From Chalara sp. BL73 (lineage: Eukaryota; Ascomycota; Leotiomycetes; Helotiales), in the NCBI GenBank assembly GCA_918026815.1, contig CAKJVC010000010.1, forward strand, positions 1,676,501 through 1,740,500: 64,000 nt of DNA, written 5' to 3'. The notes beneath the pieces are model-generated. The model saw only the letters and a list, made by a program, of their open reading frames with translations, made no database searches and was not told where the DNA came from. Shown piece after piece: positions 31,910 through 44,144 of this stretch. The number at the start of each line of letters is the position of its first letter. Within the stretch, counting starts at the first letter, position 1. The translations under genes and the position numbers were made by a program.

Positions 31910-33864
31910 GTTTCGCGCGGATCGATATTCTATCTTGTAGATGCAACGAATTATGTAATGAGCAATTATATTATTGAGAGTAGGAAATTACGCGCTCAAG
32001 TTTGAAAACTGAGACAGTAACCTTTGAGAGGGTGGTTGCTGCATTGTATCTAGTTCCTATTGCCCATGCAAATGCCGGTGCCATGTATATTCGAGGCTGT
32101 TTGGCATACAGCGTCTAGTAACAGAGAGTTAGAATTCTGCCCGATGACATAAATGAAAGCATGACATACAGGTTTTGCTATATTTCCTTCACGGAAGCAG
32201 CAAGTATAGTAGAGGTCCTCAATTTGATTGGTGGCAGAAGTTTATGAAGTTGCTGTCTCTTTAATTGAGCGTCAAGATCGTGTTTGTTATGCTGTGGCGT
32301 CCTATTCCAGATAGGTAACATTACAGTGTTGGCGGATAGAAACCCCTCAAGAATTGGGCTATCAATTAGCTTGGTGATTGGTCTGTGGAGTCCCTATGGC
32401 TAATGAATAAGATAGAACAAAAGTGTGACAACCGCCGTAGAATGTGGGCGGCCAAAAGGTGAGTAATTCCCCTGCCAGAGCAATTAGCTTGTTAAGATTT
32501 CTCTTCAAGCGAGACCTTTCGAGACGAAACAACTTCGATGAAACAGGTCGATGAAGAGAGGCATGAAGTATAGCAATGGTGGGCACTGGTATGACAACAG
32601 AGTGCAGCCTCATACCACTGCTAATGAACTTATCGGCCAAGGGCCGTAGGATAGCACGAAGGTCTAATCGGCAACTGGTAGCAAAAGCATTATATCTTGA
32701 CCAGCTGGGTTGGAGCTGGTGGTCGTGGCGAGAGAAGCTAGTGGCGCACTACCGTTTGAGAGCAAGGTGCAGAAAACGACTGATTGTTAGGTAGACGCAG
32801 ATGCAGACGAAGATGAGGATGCGGGTCGCCTGTCAAAGGAAGAGAGGAAGGATAAACCAGATCTGATCTCGTTAGACGTGCGGTGGCTTGATGTGAATTA
32901 CGTCATCCGGGTGAGTGGGGAAAGTTGCTCACACCGCTGCATATGCAATTGCTAATGTAGTTTTCTCGATCAAACCAGGGACAGGAGGGCTATCGCAGCG
33001 CTAAGCTCGGTCGGTCTAGGCATGATTAGAATTGCCGTCCATGTAAATTACTAAGAGGGACGGTAATAGGTATGTGGAAGAACTCAGATATCTTGGTGAA
33101 AGCACAAATATTCTATATAGGCAACGCACTCAACATACGAGAAAAAGACGCCTCTAATGGGCTGCACAGGTTTGTGACGCCGGCTGTAGTTTCAGGTACC
33201 AATTGGTGAGTACAAACCAATTTGGATCCAGCCACTAAGGTAATGAATGCATTTATTTGGCTGATCTGGATGGCCATCTTTGGTGCCATATGTAGTATAG
33301 AATCCCTCCCTACGTCACCGCCTGCATGACCATTTACTGTCGCCAGAGGCACCATACCATGAGGGGTGCCGATAGTGATAGCGATAGCGACACCACATCG
33401 ACTGTGACCCATGACGTGTGGTGTATCCCCATTCCGAATGTCGATGGCTGTTCATCTCGATCTCCCAGCGCGGGGAAATACGGCTTTTGGATCCATCGCA
33501 TAACGCGGAGTCGGACACCGTCATCGTGGAGTCAGATCCCATGCGACAGGGCAAGGAACCAACAGAAATTTAAATTTCAAGAAGGAATTTTGAGGAGCGT
33601 GTTTGAGAAAATTGGGGAAACTATTCGTGGGGTGAGGGCATGCGCAGAGCCAAGACCGCTATGAACCGGGAGAAATCGACGTCATTTGAACAGACAAGAG
33701 ATGCGACTGAATCGCGATTCTTCGAAGCCTGCTTGGTACCGTTGGACAAGAGATTGGATCTCTGTATTGATGAAATACATGAAAGGGCTAGGAGCTGTAA
33801 ATCAAGCCAGCCGTTCTTCACCTGTCTTAAATCTGGCAGAGGTCGCCCACCAGAAGTTACCTCC
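31910..33864. other. About 2 kb with no recognised gene
   Basis: Frames of 60-112 codons occur on both strands (for example 32362-32640 minus, 33113-33412 minus, 33326-33664 plus and 33640-33903 plus). None carries a motif that I can name or a convincing exon chain. The last one is interrupted by the solo LTR at 33865. Confidence 0.3.
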
Positions 33865-33902
33865 TGTCAGGAATCGGCTTACCTAAGTAGGCCAAGGAGC
33901 TA

Positions 33903-35808
33903 ACGTACCTAATCACTTAGCTGGCCAAATCATCATCCTGGCCACAATCCCTGCAACCACCACCTTTTTTCAATTTTGATTTGCAATTATATCACAACTA
34001 CTTAAAATATCAATTTGCGGATTGAAATAATTGATTTATTGACGGTCAGGGCATGTACGAGCAGTGTGCTCTAGCGATTTACATATACTACACTTCGCTG
34101 GAGCACGTGCACGTGCTGGAGCGACGTTTTAATCAACTACCTGATTTACTATTTCAATATCAGCTGTAGCTTGATTTAACCTGTTTTGAACTTCTGAAAC
34201 CCGTAAAACACTTTCTTTGCGTACGAATGATTTATTTACAGCTCTTTTTTTCTTGACTTTTTCATTTGCGGCCCGTAATTGTCGATTTTCAGCCGCAAAG
34301 AAAGTAGCGTTGTGCATAGCTAATTAGCACTTTTTGATAAGTTGATTTACAGCTTGAACTGTAAGACTAAGTAGGCTTTGCGTACGATATCGAATTGATT
34401 TTTGAACAATCTCGGTTTGCAATTGTAATTCAGCGATATTATGAAGCGTTTCCGACATTCAAGCTGTAGTAAGCTCAGTTGTAAGTAAAAGAGTTAGCGT
34501 ACGAAGCCGTACGTGTAGCTGATCCAATACGTAATTTGAATCAAAAAGAACTAATCCAGTAGCTTTGAATCCATTTTGAATAGTAGAAACAGCAAAAGTT
34601 TAAAGTCGTACGAACTAGTAAAGCTGTAAAAAATCGGTTTTGTCGATATAGTTAATACCGGCCCGTATTTGCTGTTTTACGGCTTGCCCGTAAAAACGCT
34701 TTAATACTGCAAAGCAACTAACATTTAAAAGTTGAAGAATATGTAAAGAATGCGCAAGCATACACAATAGAATAATGCAGTGTTCTTTGCAAAATTGATC
34801 GAATTAAGCTGTAACATGACTTCCGTAGCTATTACAATAGAATAATGCAGTGTTCTTTGCAAAATTGATCGAATTAAGCTGTAACATGACTTCCGTAGCT
34901 ATTAAGTATCAATAATCGATATGTGCCTATCGTACAATCTCGTATATACACTTCGAAGATTTCTTGCAGCTAAACAAGACTTAATTCGTCCGTAGTTTAC
35001 CCGTTATTACTAACTCTAACCAACCAAGTTAAAAACAGATTTTATAATATAATCAGCAGAAGTAAAACGAAACTTGTAAATTAAATGGACTTTATTACAA
35101 TAACTTATTCGCGATTTCCAGGCTGTAAAAATACTGTACGAAAGTCTATAGCTGTAACTACTTTTAAAGTAAATATCATACTTATTTGAAATTTCGTTTT
35201 GTCGAAGTTATAAATGTCATTTTCCACAATTCCATATTTCTTAATTGTATTGCGTACGAGTCGAAACCAGCTTTGAATTACTTCAGGATCTTCGCATTTT
35301 GCCCGCTTGTAATTATACTTTCGATTGTATTTCGACTTAAATTGTGAATGTCGATTTATGAACCGTAACACTCAGCATATGCCGACAGTTGGTTGTACAG
35401 ACGCGTCGCGTATTGCTCGATCCGCAAGCAATAAATTGGCCGCATTACGTACTAATGATTGCGTCAAAAGTATTCCACGCGTATTTATATCCAATATCCA
35501 ATTAACAAGTGTCGTTTCTTTCGTCGAAGTAAGTTTGCGGTTGGGAGAAGAAATACTAGACTTTGCGGGCACTCTTTTGAGTCGAGACGTCATTGTCGAT
35601 CGTGGAGCGCCGTACGCAGACGCAGCGGCTCGTAAGCTTGAAAATCGGCCCTATCGATAGGCCTGAATGCCTAAAAGGATTCTCCCTTCTGTATTAGCCA
35701 TTTCTAAGGTTGTAGGTTGAGCAATTGCAAATCAAAATTGAAAAAAGGTGGTGGTTGCAGGGATTGTGGCCAGGATGATGATTTGGCCAGCTAAGTGATT
35801 AGGTACGT
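33903..35808 (-). mobile_element. Fot1/pogo DNA transposon, copy B, complete but degraded
   Basis: 1906 bp with inverted terminal repeats of about 85 bp (ACGTACCTAATCACTTAGCT and its complement), flanked by TA on both sides (33901-33902 and 35809-35810). The minus strand once encoded a pogo-like transposase: the SSPNRKLTSTKETTLVNWIL region near 35480-35560 and FINRHSQFKSKYNRKYNYKRAK near 35290-35370 are readable. The DDE part is destroyed by AT-biased mutation. It contains an exact 70-bp tandem duplication. Confidence 0.85.
34764..34903. repeat. 70-bp exact tandem duplication in Fot1 copy B
   Basis: A 70-bp segment starting ACAATAGAATAATGCAG is repeated twice head to tail with no difference seen. 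It is single in Fot1 copy A, so it arose after the copies separated and is recent compared with the point mutations. Confidence 0.85.
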
Positions 35809-35960
35809 TAAGTTAGAGCACTTTACGCACAAACAGATTACAGCCGTAATTGTAGATAATATCATCACCCGTAAGGCTCCTACAAGCCTGTATTCTATCG
35901 CCGTGATACCTTCACAGATCCTCCAATTGATTCCTCTGCCAATAGATCCCATTTCTGACA

Positions 35961-36742
35961 CCTCCCGTTAAACGGCAAATCATGTGCCGTTGGAGAACTC
36001 TCTGACGTATCGCCCCAGGATTTTAACTGGCGCAAATGGCAGTGATCACCCTTAACAGGCATTCTGACGCGGCGTCCGCCGCCAGCCGCGAGAGAGTCAT
36101 AGGCTTGTGTCGCCACCGAAAAGTCACCTTTTTGACTGCTCACTTCTCGCTAAAAGAAAGTCCACTTTCATCCATGGTAATTAACAAATCCATCGTTCTC
36201 ATTCTTCTGTTCCACGAATCACCTTAATTTATATTCAAAATTCATAGCTGAATAGATCGGCCGTTCAAGAACGGTGTGCGGTACCGTCAAATACTCTAAA
36301 TCGTACACGGTAGCATAGATTGTGTAAAAACACCTTATTTGTTGAATTTCCCGTAACGAGCTCGACCAATCCATCAGCTCGTCCTTCAAATTAATACAAC
36401 AGATTCAGTGAAAACGGCACAGGTGGAGCATATAGAACGTGAAACCCCGTCTAAACTCCCTTTTGCAAAACCACCGATGAGGCGAGCACACAGATGTCAG
36501 AACTGAGAGTGATTCTGGAAGGCATTATGTTTCAAATAGAGGGAAATAGTCACGTGGCCTTCAGAGAGTATAGGGCAAACAGTGTCAATTGCTGAAGGTT
36601 ATAAAACCTAAACTATAGGAGAGAATCCCTCTACTTATAGAGGTCGTGATACTCACATGTCATCATACTGATGCCTACTGTTGCCTACAGGTGCCTACCG
36701 GTGCCTACAATAAACTAGGTATGATCCTTAGACCTAACCTAT
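35961..36742. other. No gene; short tandem repeat
   Basis: No recognisable coding sequence. At 36671-36709 there are four copies of a 10-bp unit built on TGCCTAC. An 82-codon minus-strand frame (35895-36143) overlaps the LTR and is not convincing. Confidence 0.35.
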
Positions 36743-37480
36743 TCAACACATTGGTCTCCAGGAGTACTTTGGCTGCTTCATAGAAAATGGCTTTAATTCA
36801 TGGGATAGCATTAGTGGCGTCGGTGAAGTAGATGTGGCATCGTTCGGGGTGAAATTAGGCCACAGACGAAAGCTACAGCGAGAGATCGCGCGCAGTCTAG
36901 TTCATGCTACCGAAGCGCCGCTAGTTGCTACACAACCGGTAGTAAGAAACACGAAGGAAGAGCTTGGTAGCAGAGAGTGTATAGCAGGCTCAAGTCGTTC
37001 AAAGAGGAGGTACAGAAGACATCCTCCACGAGATCCTAGCGCTCCTATCAGACCAGATACTGCTTAAGTAGCGTATGTCAAATTTATGCGCCAGGATCCT
37101 GAGATAGCCAGCCTTTTCTTCCTCGAGATCGCCAAACTCCTCGGATATCGGTGGTAACATCTCTCGAGCGCGGTGAAAGCAATCTGGATCAGGACTGCCG
37201 CAAAAGGGAGAGAATAATATGCTTCCGCCCTCGTAAGGTATCGTCAGACTGAAGAGTATCGGGCGTTCTGCGACGCCTCTAAGTCAAAGACACCAACTCC
37301 AGATTTGCTCGTTTATCACAACAGTGCCTCTCCTGGAAACTATTTCCCATGTAGCGAAAGCGGTTTGCCTTCGCCTACTGACAAAGGCAAGTTGACCAAA
37401 AGCTTTCCCTATGACTCAATAGGCACTCTCCAGACTGAGTCTGAGTTAGCACACCGCAGCTCCACTGCTTCTGTACGTTG
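36743..37480 (+). pseudogene. SAM plus HMG-box protein relic
   Basis: The frame reads QHIGLQEYFGCFIENGF then FGVKLGHRRKLQREIA, a SAM domain, followed after a linker by KRRYRRHPPRDPSAPIRPDT and, past a TAA, FMRQDPEIASLFFLEIAKLL, an HMG box. The order SAM then HMG box is a known ascomycete DNA-binding family. Several in-frame stops (for example TAA after PDTA, and after GYRW) and a missing N-terminus show it is dead. It was probably a DNA-bending chromatin or regulatory protein. Confidence 0.65.
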
Positions 37481-37550
37481 ATCTTCACTATATATCCCCT
37501 AAGATATATCATTGACACAAACGAAATCCTAGCCTTCATCAACTTATACA

Positions 37551-39280
37551 ATGTATTTGATAGCGAAGTCGGCACTAAGCAATCCTAACTCTCCTGCAAG
37601 TTCAGTCTTCGAAAGCGCCGACGCAAAGACGTATGTGCCGCTTATTGAAAGTGTCTGGCAAGTGATATTTCAAATGCAAGATACAAATCCGAATAATTCC
37701 ACTATGCACCTAAGCTATGATAATTTTATATCGGATAGGATACAGTCTTCGACAATATCGAGAAACTTCCATGTTCAGGCTATTAATACTTTCGATCTTC
37801 AACCTACAGCGGGAATAAAGGCTACATTAGAAAGGTTTCTACAGGATATAAACTCAGTATATTTCCTGATCAATCCTGATAAACTTTGGGACTATTGGGA
37901 TTCTGCTTCAGAAGAAAATAGTGAAATGTCGAACACAGTTTTGTCTTTATTGTGCATCTGTCTTGCTCTGGGCTATCAAGCTTCCCTACAGAAGCAGCAG
38001 AGATGGCCGTTACGTGGTACGAGAATGGTCGGCGACGCCTAGATGAACATGATTGGTCTCTTAGCCTGACTGTGATGAAAATATTAGCACTGGTCAGCAT
38101 GTATCATATGTCAGAACGGCCGGCAATCTCGAGTTATTACTTAGGTACAATCCCTTTTGACTCCTAAAGACATATACTAATAATGACAGATGCTGCGATG
38201 CGCATCGGGGAGGGTAACGGTATGCATAAGATAACAGGCAAATATGATAAGCCTAGTACCTCTTCGAATATAAAGTGGCTGAGTATATGGAACACTATGC
38301 AAAGTGTGCATCGGTATTTCTCACACCTTATACGGTTAACATCTTTTAATCTGACCAGAACCTAGAATTCTGTTTCTCCGGAATGGTGCGAGTGATTTCA
38401 TGTTAAGACCTCGGGAAACTCTGCCATCTAATATAGTAAGTCTAGGTCCATAGGCTAGAGGCCACAGATTAATTGAGAAACCAGCAAGATATCACTTATA
38501 AGCACATCACAGCCCAGTCTACTATGGCAACGTCAGCCTTTAGCGCACTTTCAAATATCCTAGGTAGTATTCAGCAGCAACTCGGCCAAAGTAATACTAT
38601 GCCGCTCTGGAGGGGATGCCTCTTTACAAAGGATCTAGAAGCGTGGCTGCATTGACTTCTAGACGACCTGTAAGACGATGATATCAACATTTCAGTCGGA
38701 TATATGACTAATCATCTTAGTTACACCTTCATTCGCTATATTTTGGCACGATGAGCCTGTTGAAAAGCTCGTTTTTACAAGGAGCAGTGACAGCGACTAT
38801 GGACCCCTCTACTTCTGTAGAACCTGAAACTATAGCCTGTGAATGGTAAATATTATCTTAATAACGGTCAAAATAGGTATATATTAACACTACTAGCTTA
38901 GATGCCGCTTTCCAATTAATCGATCTCTGTACAGCGCTTTTTAGTGCTTCTAAATTCCCAATATACGCCGGGCTTCCACTATCTGCAATCTTCTCATCTT
39001 CTTTAACTTGTATACTCGGCATAATCTGGCAACGTTGATTAGTGGCTCATGATAACTCTATTACCCGTGACTGGTTAGACCGGACAAGTCACAGTCTGCT
39101 TGTTACGTTGGACATCTTCAAATACTGTGCTAGAACTAGTGGGCAAGCCCAGTAGCACTATATGGTTCTGCAGCAGATGCTCAGTTGGCTTGAAGGCGGC
39201 GCAGGCTGAAAGCCGGTTGCCATTTATGACTTTTTTTGGGTGGAAGCTATCCGCATTATGTTTTGCTCAAAAATTGCCGT
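37551..39280 (+). pseudogene. Degraded fungal transcription factor (middle and C-terminal part)
   Basis: Fragments in changing frames resemble the regulatory region of fungal zinc-finger activators: LQDINSVYFLINPDKLW, then LCICLALGYQ, then WYENGRRRLDEHDWSLSLTVMKILALVSMYHM, then AMRIGEGNGMHK and a later LDIFKYCARTSGQA. No zinc cluster is seen upstream, so the DNA-binding end is missing or unreadable. Stops and frame changes make it non-functional. Confidence 0.5.
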
Positions 39281-40507
39281 GTGGGAGGCAATTAAAAAAA
39301 GTGTTAACTGATATGGCCCTTTCTTCTTGGTTCGTCAGATATTGGCTCGCTGAAAGCACTTCCATAGGGCATGCACAACCGACTATCGGTTGGGATGGCG
39401 GATACATATGCCTTCCGAGAGCTCTCCGGGAATCGGCATTTACTCTCCTCAGATACCTTAGGCGTAGTCAGAAAGATTTAGTATTATTTCCCACCTCAGT
39501 GATTGGATTTCTTGACATGCACCGTTTATGCTGGCAAGGCTAGACTATTAGTCTAGGTGCTTGGTAATGAATAATAGTCCCCTAGAATGATCCCACCTCA
39601 ATCACTCTGTCCGTCGAGATCCTATAATTGGTCATCTTGCTCCTTGTATACTCTGCGATCCACAAATAAGATACATAACAATACCCTAATTTTAGATTTT
39701 AGCATGATTCGCTGGCGTTTCATCAATGTCTGGCGTATCGTGGTGAGGATTTTAGAATGGACCTCCGTAGGCACTTCCTGGAGCCGATGTCAATCATTAC
39801 CCCACTGGCTTCTTACTAGATCTATCCAGAAAATGTTTAGTGAATTTTCAGCCACTGGGTAATGCTACTACATGTAGATACATGTGTGCCTCAATATTAG
39901 GAATCTATATCACGCAGACAATATGTTCTTTGAGCTTTTATTGGCTGCTAATTCACTCTTCCTTACTATAGGGTGACCTGATGACCATAATATTAGAGCG
40001 ATCAACGGCATAGAATTGCTCGTGTCATAAGAGCTCGGCCTGTGCCAATTTTCAAGGACTGCGGGGAACTCACATTCGAGGTATTGCATAATAATGGTTT
40101 TGGACCAAGCTTTAGAATGGCAAACCAAATCTGTTTCTCAGAATGCTGGCTAGAATGTACCAGAATTGATGTATATATATACTACCTGAATCTCACGTTG
40201 ATTAGTTAGTCAACGAGATGCAAGATTGCCAGCAAGCATTCTGGTGTATAACACGACCCTGTGCCTATTGTTATAAAAAGAACACATTCGAGTAACTGGT
40301 AACCCTACATAGACTTAAATGTAAGATGTTGGTCAAGTAAACGACGAACGATTCATAACGACCACTTCCACATCGCAAGCGATTGAGAGAAGGAAATCAC
40401 AAATGAAAGCAAAAAGAGAAATAAAGAGGGGAGGTATGGAGCTTAAGACAGATGCCCAATTTTCGAAACTTTCGGAACTTGATGGCCCGCGGATTAAAGA
40501 GCCGTCC
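39281..40507. other. No recognised gene
   Basis: A 147-codon frame (39100-39543) and a 91-codon frame (39587-39862) on the plus strand have no family I know. They overlap or follow the regulator relic and may be its unreadable remainder. Confidence 0.3.
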
Positions 40508-40892
40508 CGTAACAGTCAGGGTCGGTTGGGACGGTTACAAGCCGTAAGCGAGCTATCAGTAACGAAGGCTAGCCGACAGCCGGTCGAAGGCTTACAGCCA
40601 CTATAGGGGCGTATAGTCTAGACTATCGTGGGCTCCGACTGATAGAATACTTTTCGGGGATACCGACCTCTAGAGCTCGGTGGTTCTGTAGGTCAAGGAT
40701 ATAGCACTGTTGAGCACTGTATGGGATATAAGGAAGAGCTAGAGCTCCCTGGAGGAAGGCAGGCCTGAGTTGTTCCTGCTAGACTTACAAGCATACTCTT
40801 GATATCAATACATCACTGTTGCAACTACATCGCCAGTCACGTGTTCTTACCTGTTATATTGCAATCCCTCCTGCTGCCTTCTTTTTGTTTCA
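40508..40892. repeat. Decayed solo LTR, family D, reverse orientation
   Basis: About 385 bp matching the reverse complement of 21987-22400: it opens CGTAACAGTCAGGG, has TAGTCTAGACTATCGTGGGC in the middle and ends CTGCCTTCTTTTTGTTTCA. Flanks (CGTCC and GAAGG) do not match, so the ends are eroded. Confidence 0.65.
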
Positions 40893-40932
40893 GAAGGCAG
40901 TGTTGTACAAGTCTGATGGTGAGGAAGATATT

Positions 40933-41104
40933 TGTCACGACACACCCTGTGGATCTACAGATACAGATGGCAACGGTGGTATCATACGAGAATCTATAGC
41001 TAAGGAAGGAGAAGGAGCTCGAGGAAGCAGGCTATATATACATAAGGCGTTCTGAGAGCTCGGCTAATATAAGTCACGTATGCTCCAGAGCGCGGGACGT
41101 GACA
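40933..41104. repeat. Solo LTR, family B
   Basis: 172 bp, TGTCACGACAC to GGGACGTGACA, with the perfect 5-bp duplication ATATT (40928-40932 and 41105-41109). It matches 59089-59234 in the same orientation and 8150-8323 in reverse. Confidence 0.95.
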
Positions 41105-41109
41105 ATATT

Positions 41110-42226
41110 GAAGAAGAAGCTATGGATGAATCTGAGAGCGAAATTGAAGGCTGTATTATAGTTGATCTTCTTTATAGAAAATCCTAAAACAGTCGTTACT
41201 TATATACAAATGGTTAAACTTCATCAAATCGATTACATACTTAAACCCTGGATACTTGAGCGCAAATAGGCGTTTGATACTCATATTCTTGATATTGCTT
41301 GGTGTTGGAACGCATGTAACTAGCCACGTGAAAAGTTGTGGGTCCCTTTCGGGACCCACAATCTCTTCGCGACAGGTAGCTTAGAACACGACAATCGACA
41401 CACATCTTACACCTGACGCCAATAAGCATACTAAGTGAAATCACTAGTCTGCCCGGCGACCCGTGAGATGCAGTCGACCGACACTTGGATACCGGTCCTT
41501 TATCTGACTCGCCATATTTGTCCATCCTGAAAAAGTAACGCCTTTATATGATCATGCAGGGAAGTTAACAGAAAAGTTTGTAGCTAGTCGCTCTGAAACT
41601 ATGTTATTGTAACGTGCCTGGTTCCGGATAGCCTTGTCACGGAACAAAGCCAAAAGTGGAAAATCTACCGATACTGGGTGTATAATGGATAGCTGGGTCC
41701 CACAATGAGCTTGCCGGTCACGTAGAGTTTTGTAATATTGTAGTCCGGCGATATTTGCTTCTGTATAAAGTGATGCATGCTCATGAAAGGTCTTCGGGAA
41801 ATAGTACGAAGCCACGGCTAGGGGGGGCAGCTGCGTAACGTGCAATGTCTCATTTAATGTGGAGGCTGGGTTGGCTGATCAAACTGGCCAAAGATAACAT
41901 TCACGGACGGCATCTAGGAAATAGTTATATTTTTTTTGTTAGAAGTCTGACTAATATATGCTCAGGTTTGATCGAGCTTTTCTTACCCACGTTTTATGTC
42001 ATATAAAAGTGGCGCTGAGAGTAGTGATCGAAAACATTAACTTATCTACAAGTATTACTAGTGTCTTGAGCTTGGCAGATATTTGCCGAGCGTATACGTA
42101 GAGTGTTGCGTTGTGTACGTGAATTCAATAGAGCGTAGTAGATAGTGTATTGTAGCTCGTAGAGCCGTAGGCCAATATGGTAAAAAGGCTGAATTGAGTT
42201 CTAAATACAAAGGAAAACTATCGCGT
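41110..42226. other. No recognised gene
   Basis: Minus-strand frames of 67-97 codons (41156-41359, 41241-41525 and 41552-41845) without known motifs. Nothing else was recognised. Confidence 0.3.
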
Positions 42227-42410
42227 TGTCAGGAATCGGCTTACATGAGTATGCCAAGGAGCTAAAGCACCTCACGCACACACAGATTACAGTCGTAATT
42301 GTAGAAAATATTATCACAACATATTGCTCTTACAAGCCTGTATTCCATCGCCGTGATACCCTCATAGATCCTCTAATTGATTCCCTGTCTAATAGACCCT
42401 ATTTCTGACA
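42227..42410. repeat. Solo LTR, family C
   Basis: 184 bp, TGTCAGGAATCGG to TATTTCTGACA, with the perfect 5-bp duplication CGCGT (42222-42226 and 42411-42415). This is an undisturbed copy of the LTR that is split at 8815 and 33865. Confidence 0.95.
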
Positions 42411-42620
42411 CGCGTAATATAAAGATTCCCGCACGTGACGACCACGCGCATAGAGCTCACCGCCAAGAGGCGGTGAGCTTAAGTGAGCTTCGCCTTGGCG
42501 ATTCAGGAGCGCTGCCTTACATAATATAAAGCTAAGAGCTAGCATGTTGTATTAGGATATGCTGGCGTGCTGATAACCTATCCCAGCAATCAGCTGCTAG
42601 TCGCCCTGCTTCAACTGTTG

Positions 42621-43401
42621 TTAACTTACTTCTGAGAAGTCGGCCGAGTTCAGATCCGCATACCCGAGAGGCTGAGAAAGTGCCGGGTGGAATGGTGTCC
42701 AGGAAAAAGTTGGCCTCAGCAAGCCTTGTGAGTTTTCGCCGAAAGTAATTTGATTATTCCATGCTGGAATTGCCGATAAAGCATATGGATCTTGGGGGGT
42801 TTTAGAGTTTTCGTATTTGCTTACATATGGTGAACAGAGCTGATTCTCTAGTAAATGTTGGGCGTCGTTGTCCGTCTGAGCCGGCTGTCCGGAATTATCT
42901 ATAGGAAGGTCCTGATGTGCTCTATGGATTCGTAAGGCGGTCCCGAATTCTGTTTCCAGCGGCCACTCTAACCTAGCTCTGTGTGGGATTACAAGTTCCC
43001 CCAGCATATTCGACAGTTGTTCTTTTGAGGTCCCAGTTTGCGTCTTGGCGAGCTGTGCTCTAAGCTCCTCAACTTCCACTTCCAGCTGTTCATTCCTTTT
43101 AATGATTCTCTCTACACTGCTTGACCTGCTGGAAGCTTCGAATTCTTTCACTTTCTTTTTAAGAGTCTCGATGTACTCTTTTGTCCGTGCTCTAATATTC
43201 CGTTGCGCCTCTCGATCATTTGCGCGTTTCCTTGCCAATTGAGCGTCACTAAGATGTGTGGCGGCTCGTTTGCCTTTTCGTACTTCTATAGCCAGTTATT
43301 AGTTCAATTCCAATTGCTGTACAGTGGGTAACCAGACCGTTCTTTCTGGGTTGCTTTATATCTTCCAGATCCGGACTCCTCAAACTGCGTGCTCTTGACA
43401 T
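42621..43401 (-). CDS. bZIP transcription factor
   Basis: Two exons, 43401-43338 and 43285-42621, over a 52-bp intron with ACTAATAAC branch-like sequence and TATAG acceptor, give 242 residues. After a short N-terminus (MSRARSLRSPDLEDIKQPRKN) comes the basic region LARKRANDREAQRNIRARTK and a leucine-zipper-like coiled coil (YIETLKKKVKEFEA, then ERIIKRNEQLEVEVEELRAQL). The C-terminal half is Pro/Ser/Asn-rich without a named domain. Basic region NxxxQxxxR spacing is kept. It should dimerise and bind DNA in the nucleus. The donor (GTCTGG) is unusual, so the exon 1 end is less certain. The hAT element begins a few hundred bases upstream of its start. Confidence 0.8.
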
Positions 43402-43680
43402 AGCTTTTCTGCTAAAGGCTATACTAGTTATTTGACGTGTCTGGCGGAAGAAGAATAGTGTGTTATCGAACGCGACGAAGTACAAAAAGAAATAGTAGTA
43501 ATATTGTTGTTAATAACGAAGCTGGAACCGTGTAGTATACGAAAAAACAGCTACTGGGGCAAAACGCACAAAAGCAGTTTGGGGCACCGTTCAGAAGCAC
43601 AAGAAGTCTGGCGCTTTGCGGGGCGATATATGTTGTGTGGAGAAAAGCGTCCTGATAAGTAGTCTGGCGGGTATATATCG

Positions 43681-43830
43681 TCGCGAATAGACTGCGCAGA
43701 AACCCACGGGGCGGGCCGGGGCCCCCGACCCATGGGACCCCGTGGGTCGGGTCTTCGAGGCTCGCTTCCCCCGTGGGGTGGGTTGTATATTTTGACCCCA
43801 ACCCGCGGGACCTCAATGGGGCCCCGATAA
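43681..43830. repeat. Left GC-rich inverted end of the hAT element
   Basis: About 150 bp unlike its AT-rich surroundings, rich in GGGGTCCC- and CCCATGGG-type palindromes. Its outer part is inverted at 49770-49928. The boundary is approximate. Confidence 0.6.
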
Positions 43831-44144
43831 GATTAACTAAATATAGAAACTACAGTCAAACTCCTCTACAAGAATGTAGGGCGGACTGGCGGAATTTTAA
43901 AAATATACGAGGTATTCTAGTATCGAGATGATTCTTTCCAGTTTTGGCATTGATTTTTCTATGTGCACACAGGTTAAACAAGGCTATTTTGTATACTTGT
44001 TTTTACAAAAGTACTTGAAATGCAAAGTGGTTGATTAGTATAAAAATTAGTATAAAAATTAAACTTCAAATGTTAAATCTAAACATATTGTAATAGAGTG
44101 GAAAAAATTGTGAATTATAATAATACAACACTAATATTCTAAAA

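Larger units (their letters stand above)
33865..35960. repeat. Solo LTR, family C, split by Fot1 copy B
   Basis: The left piece 33865-33902 starts TGTCAGGAATCGG, and the right piece 35811-35960 ends CATTTCTGACA. They total 188 bp and match 42227-42410. The perfect 5-bp duplication CCTCC flanks the outer ends (33860-33864 and 35961-35965). The Fot1 element sits at a TA inside it. Confidence 0.9.

Noticed and set aside
43463..43830. Overlapping minus-strand frames rich in Gly, Pro and Arg
   Set aside because: They lie in and beside the GC-rich terminal repeat of the hAT element and arise from its low stop-codon content.
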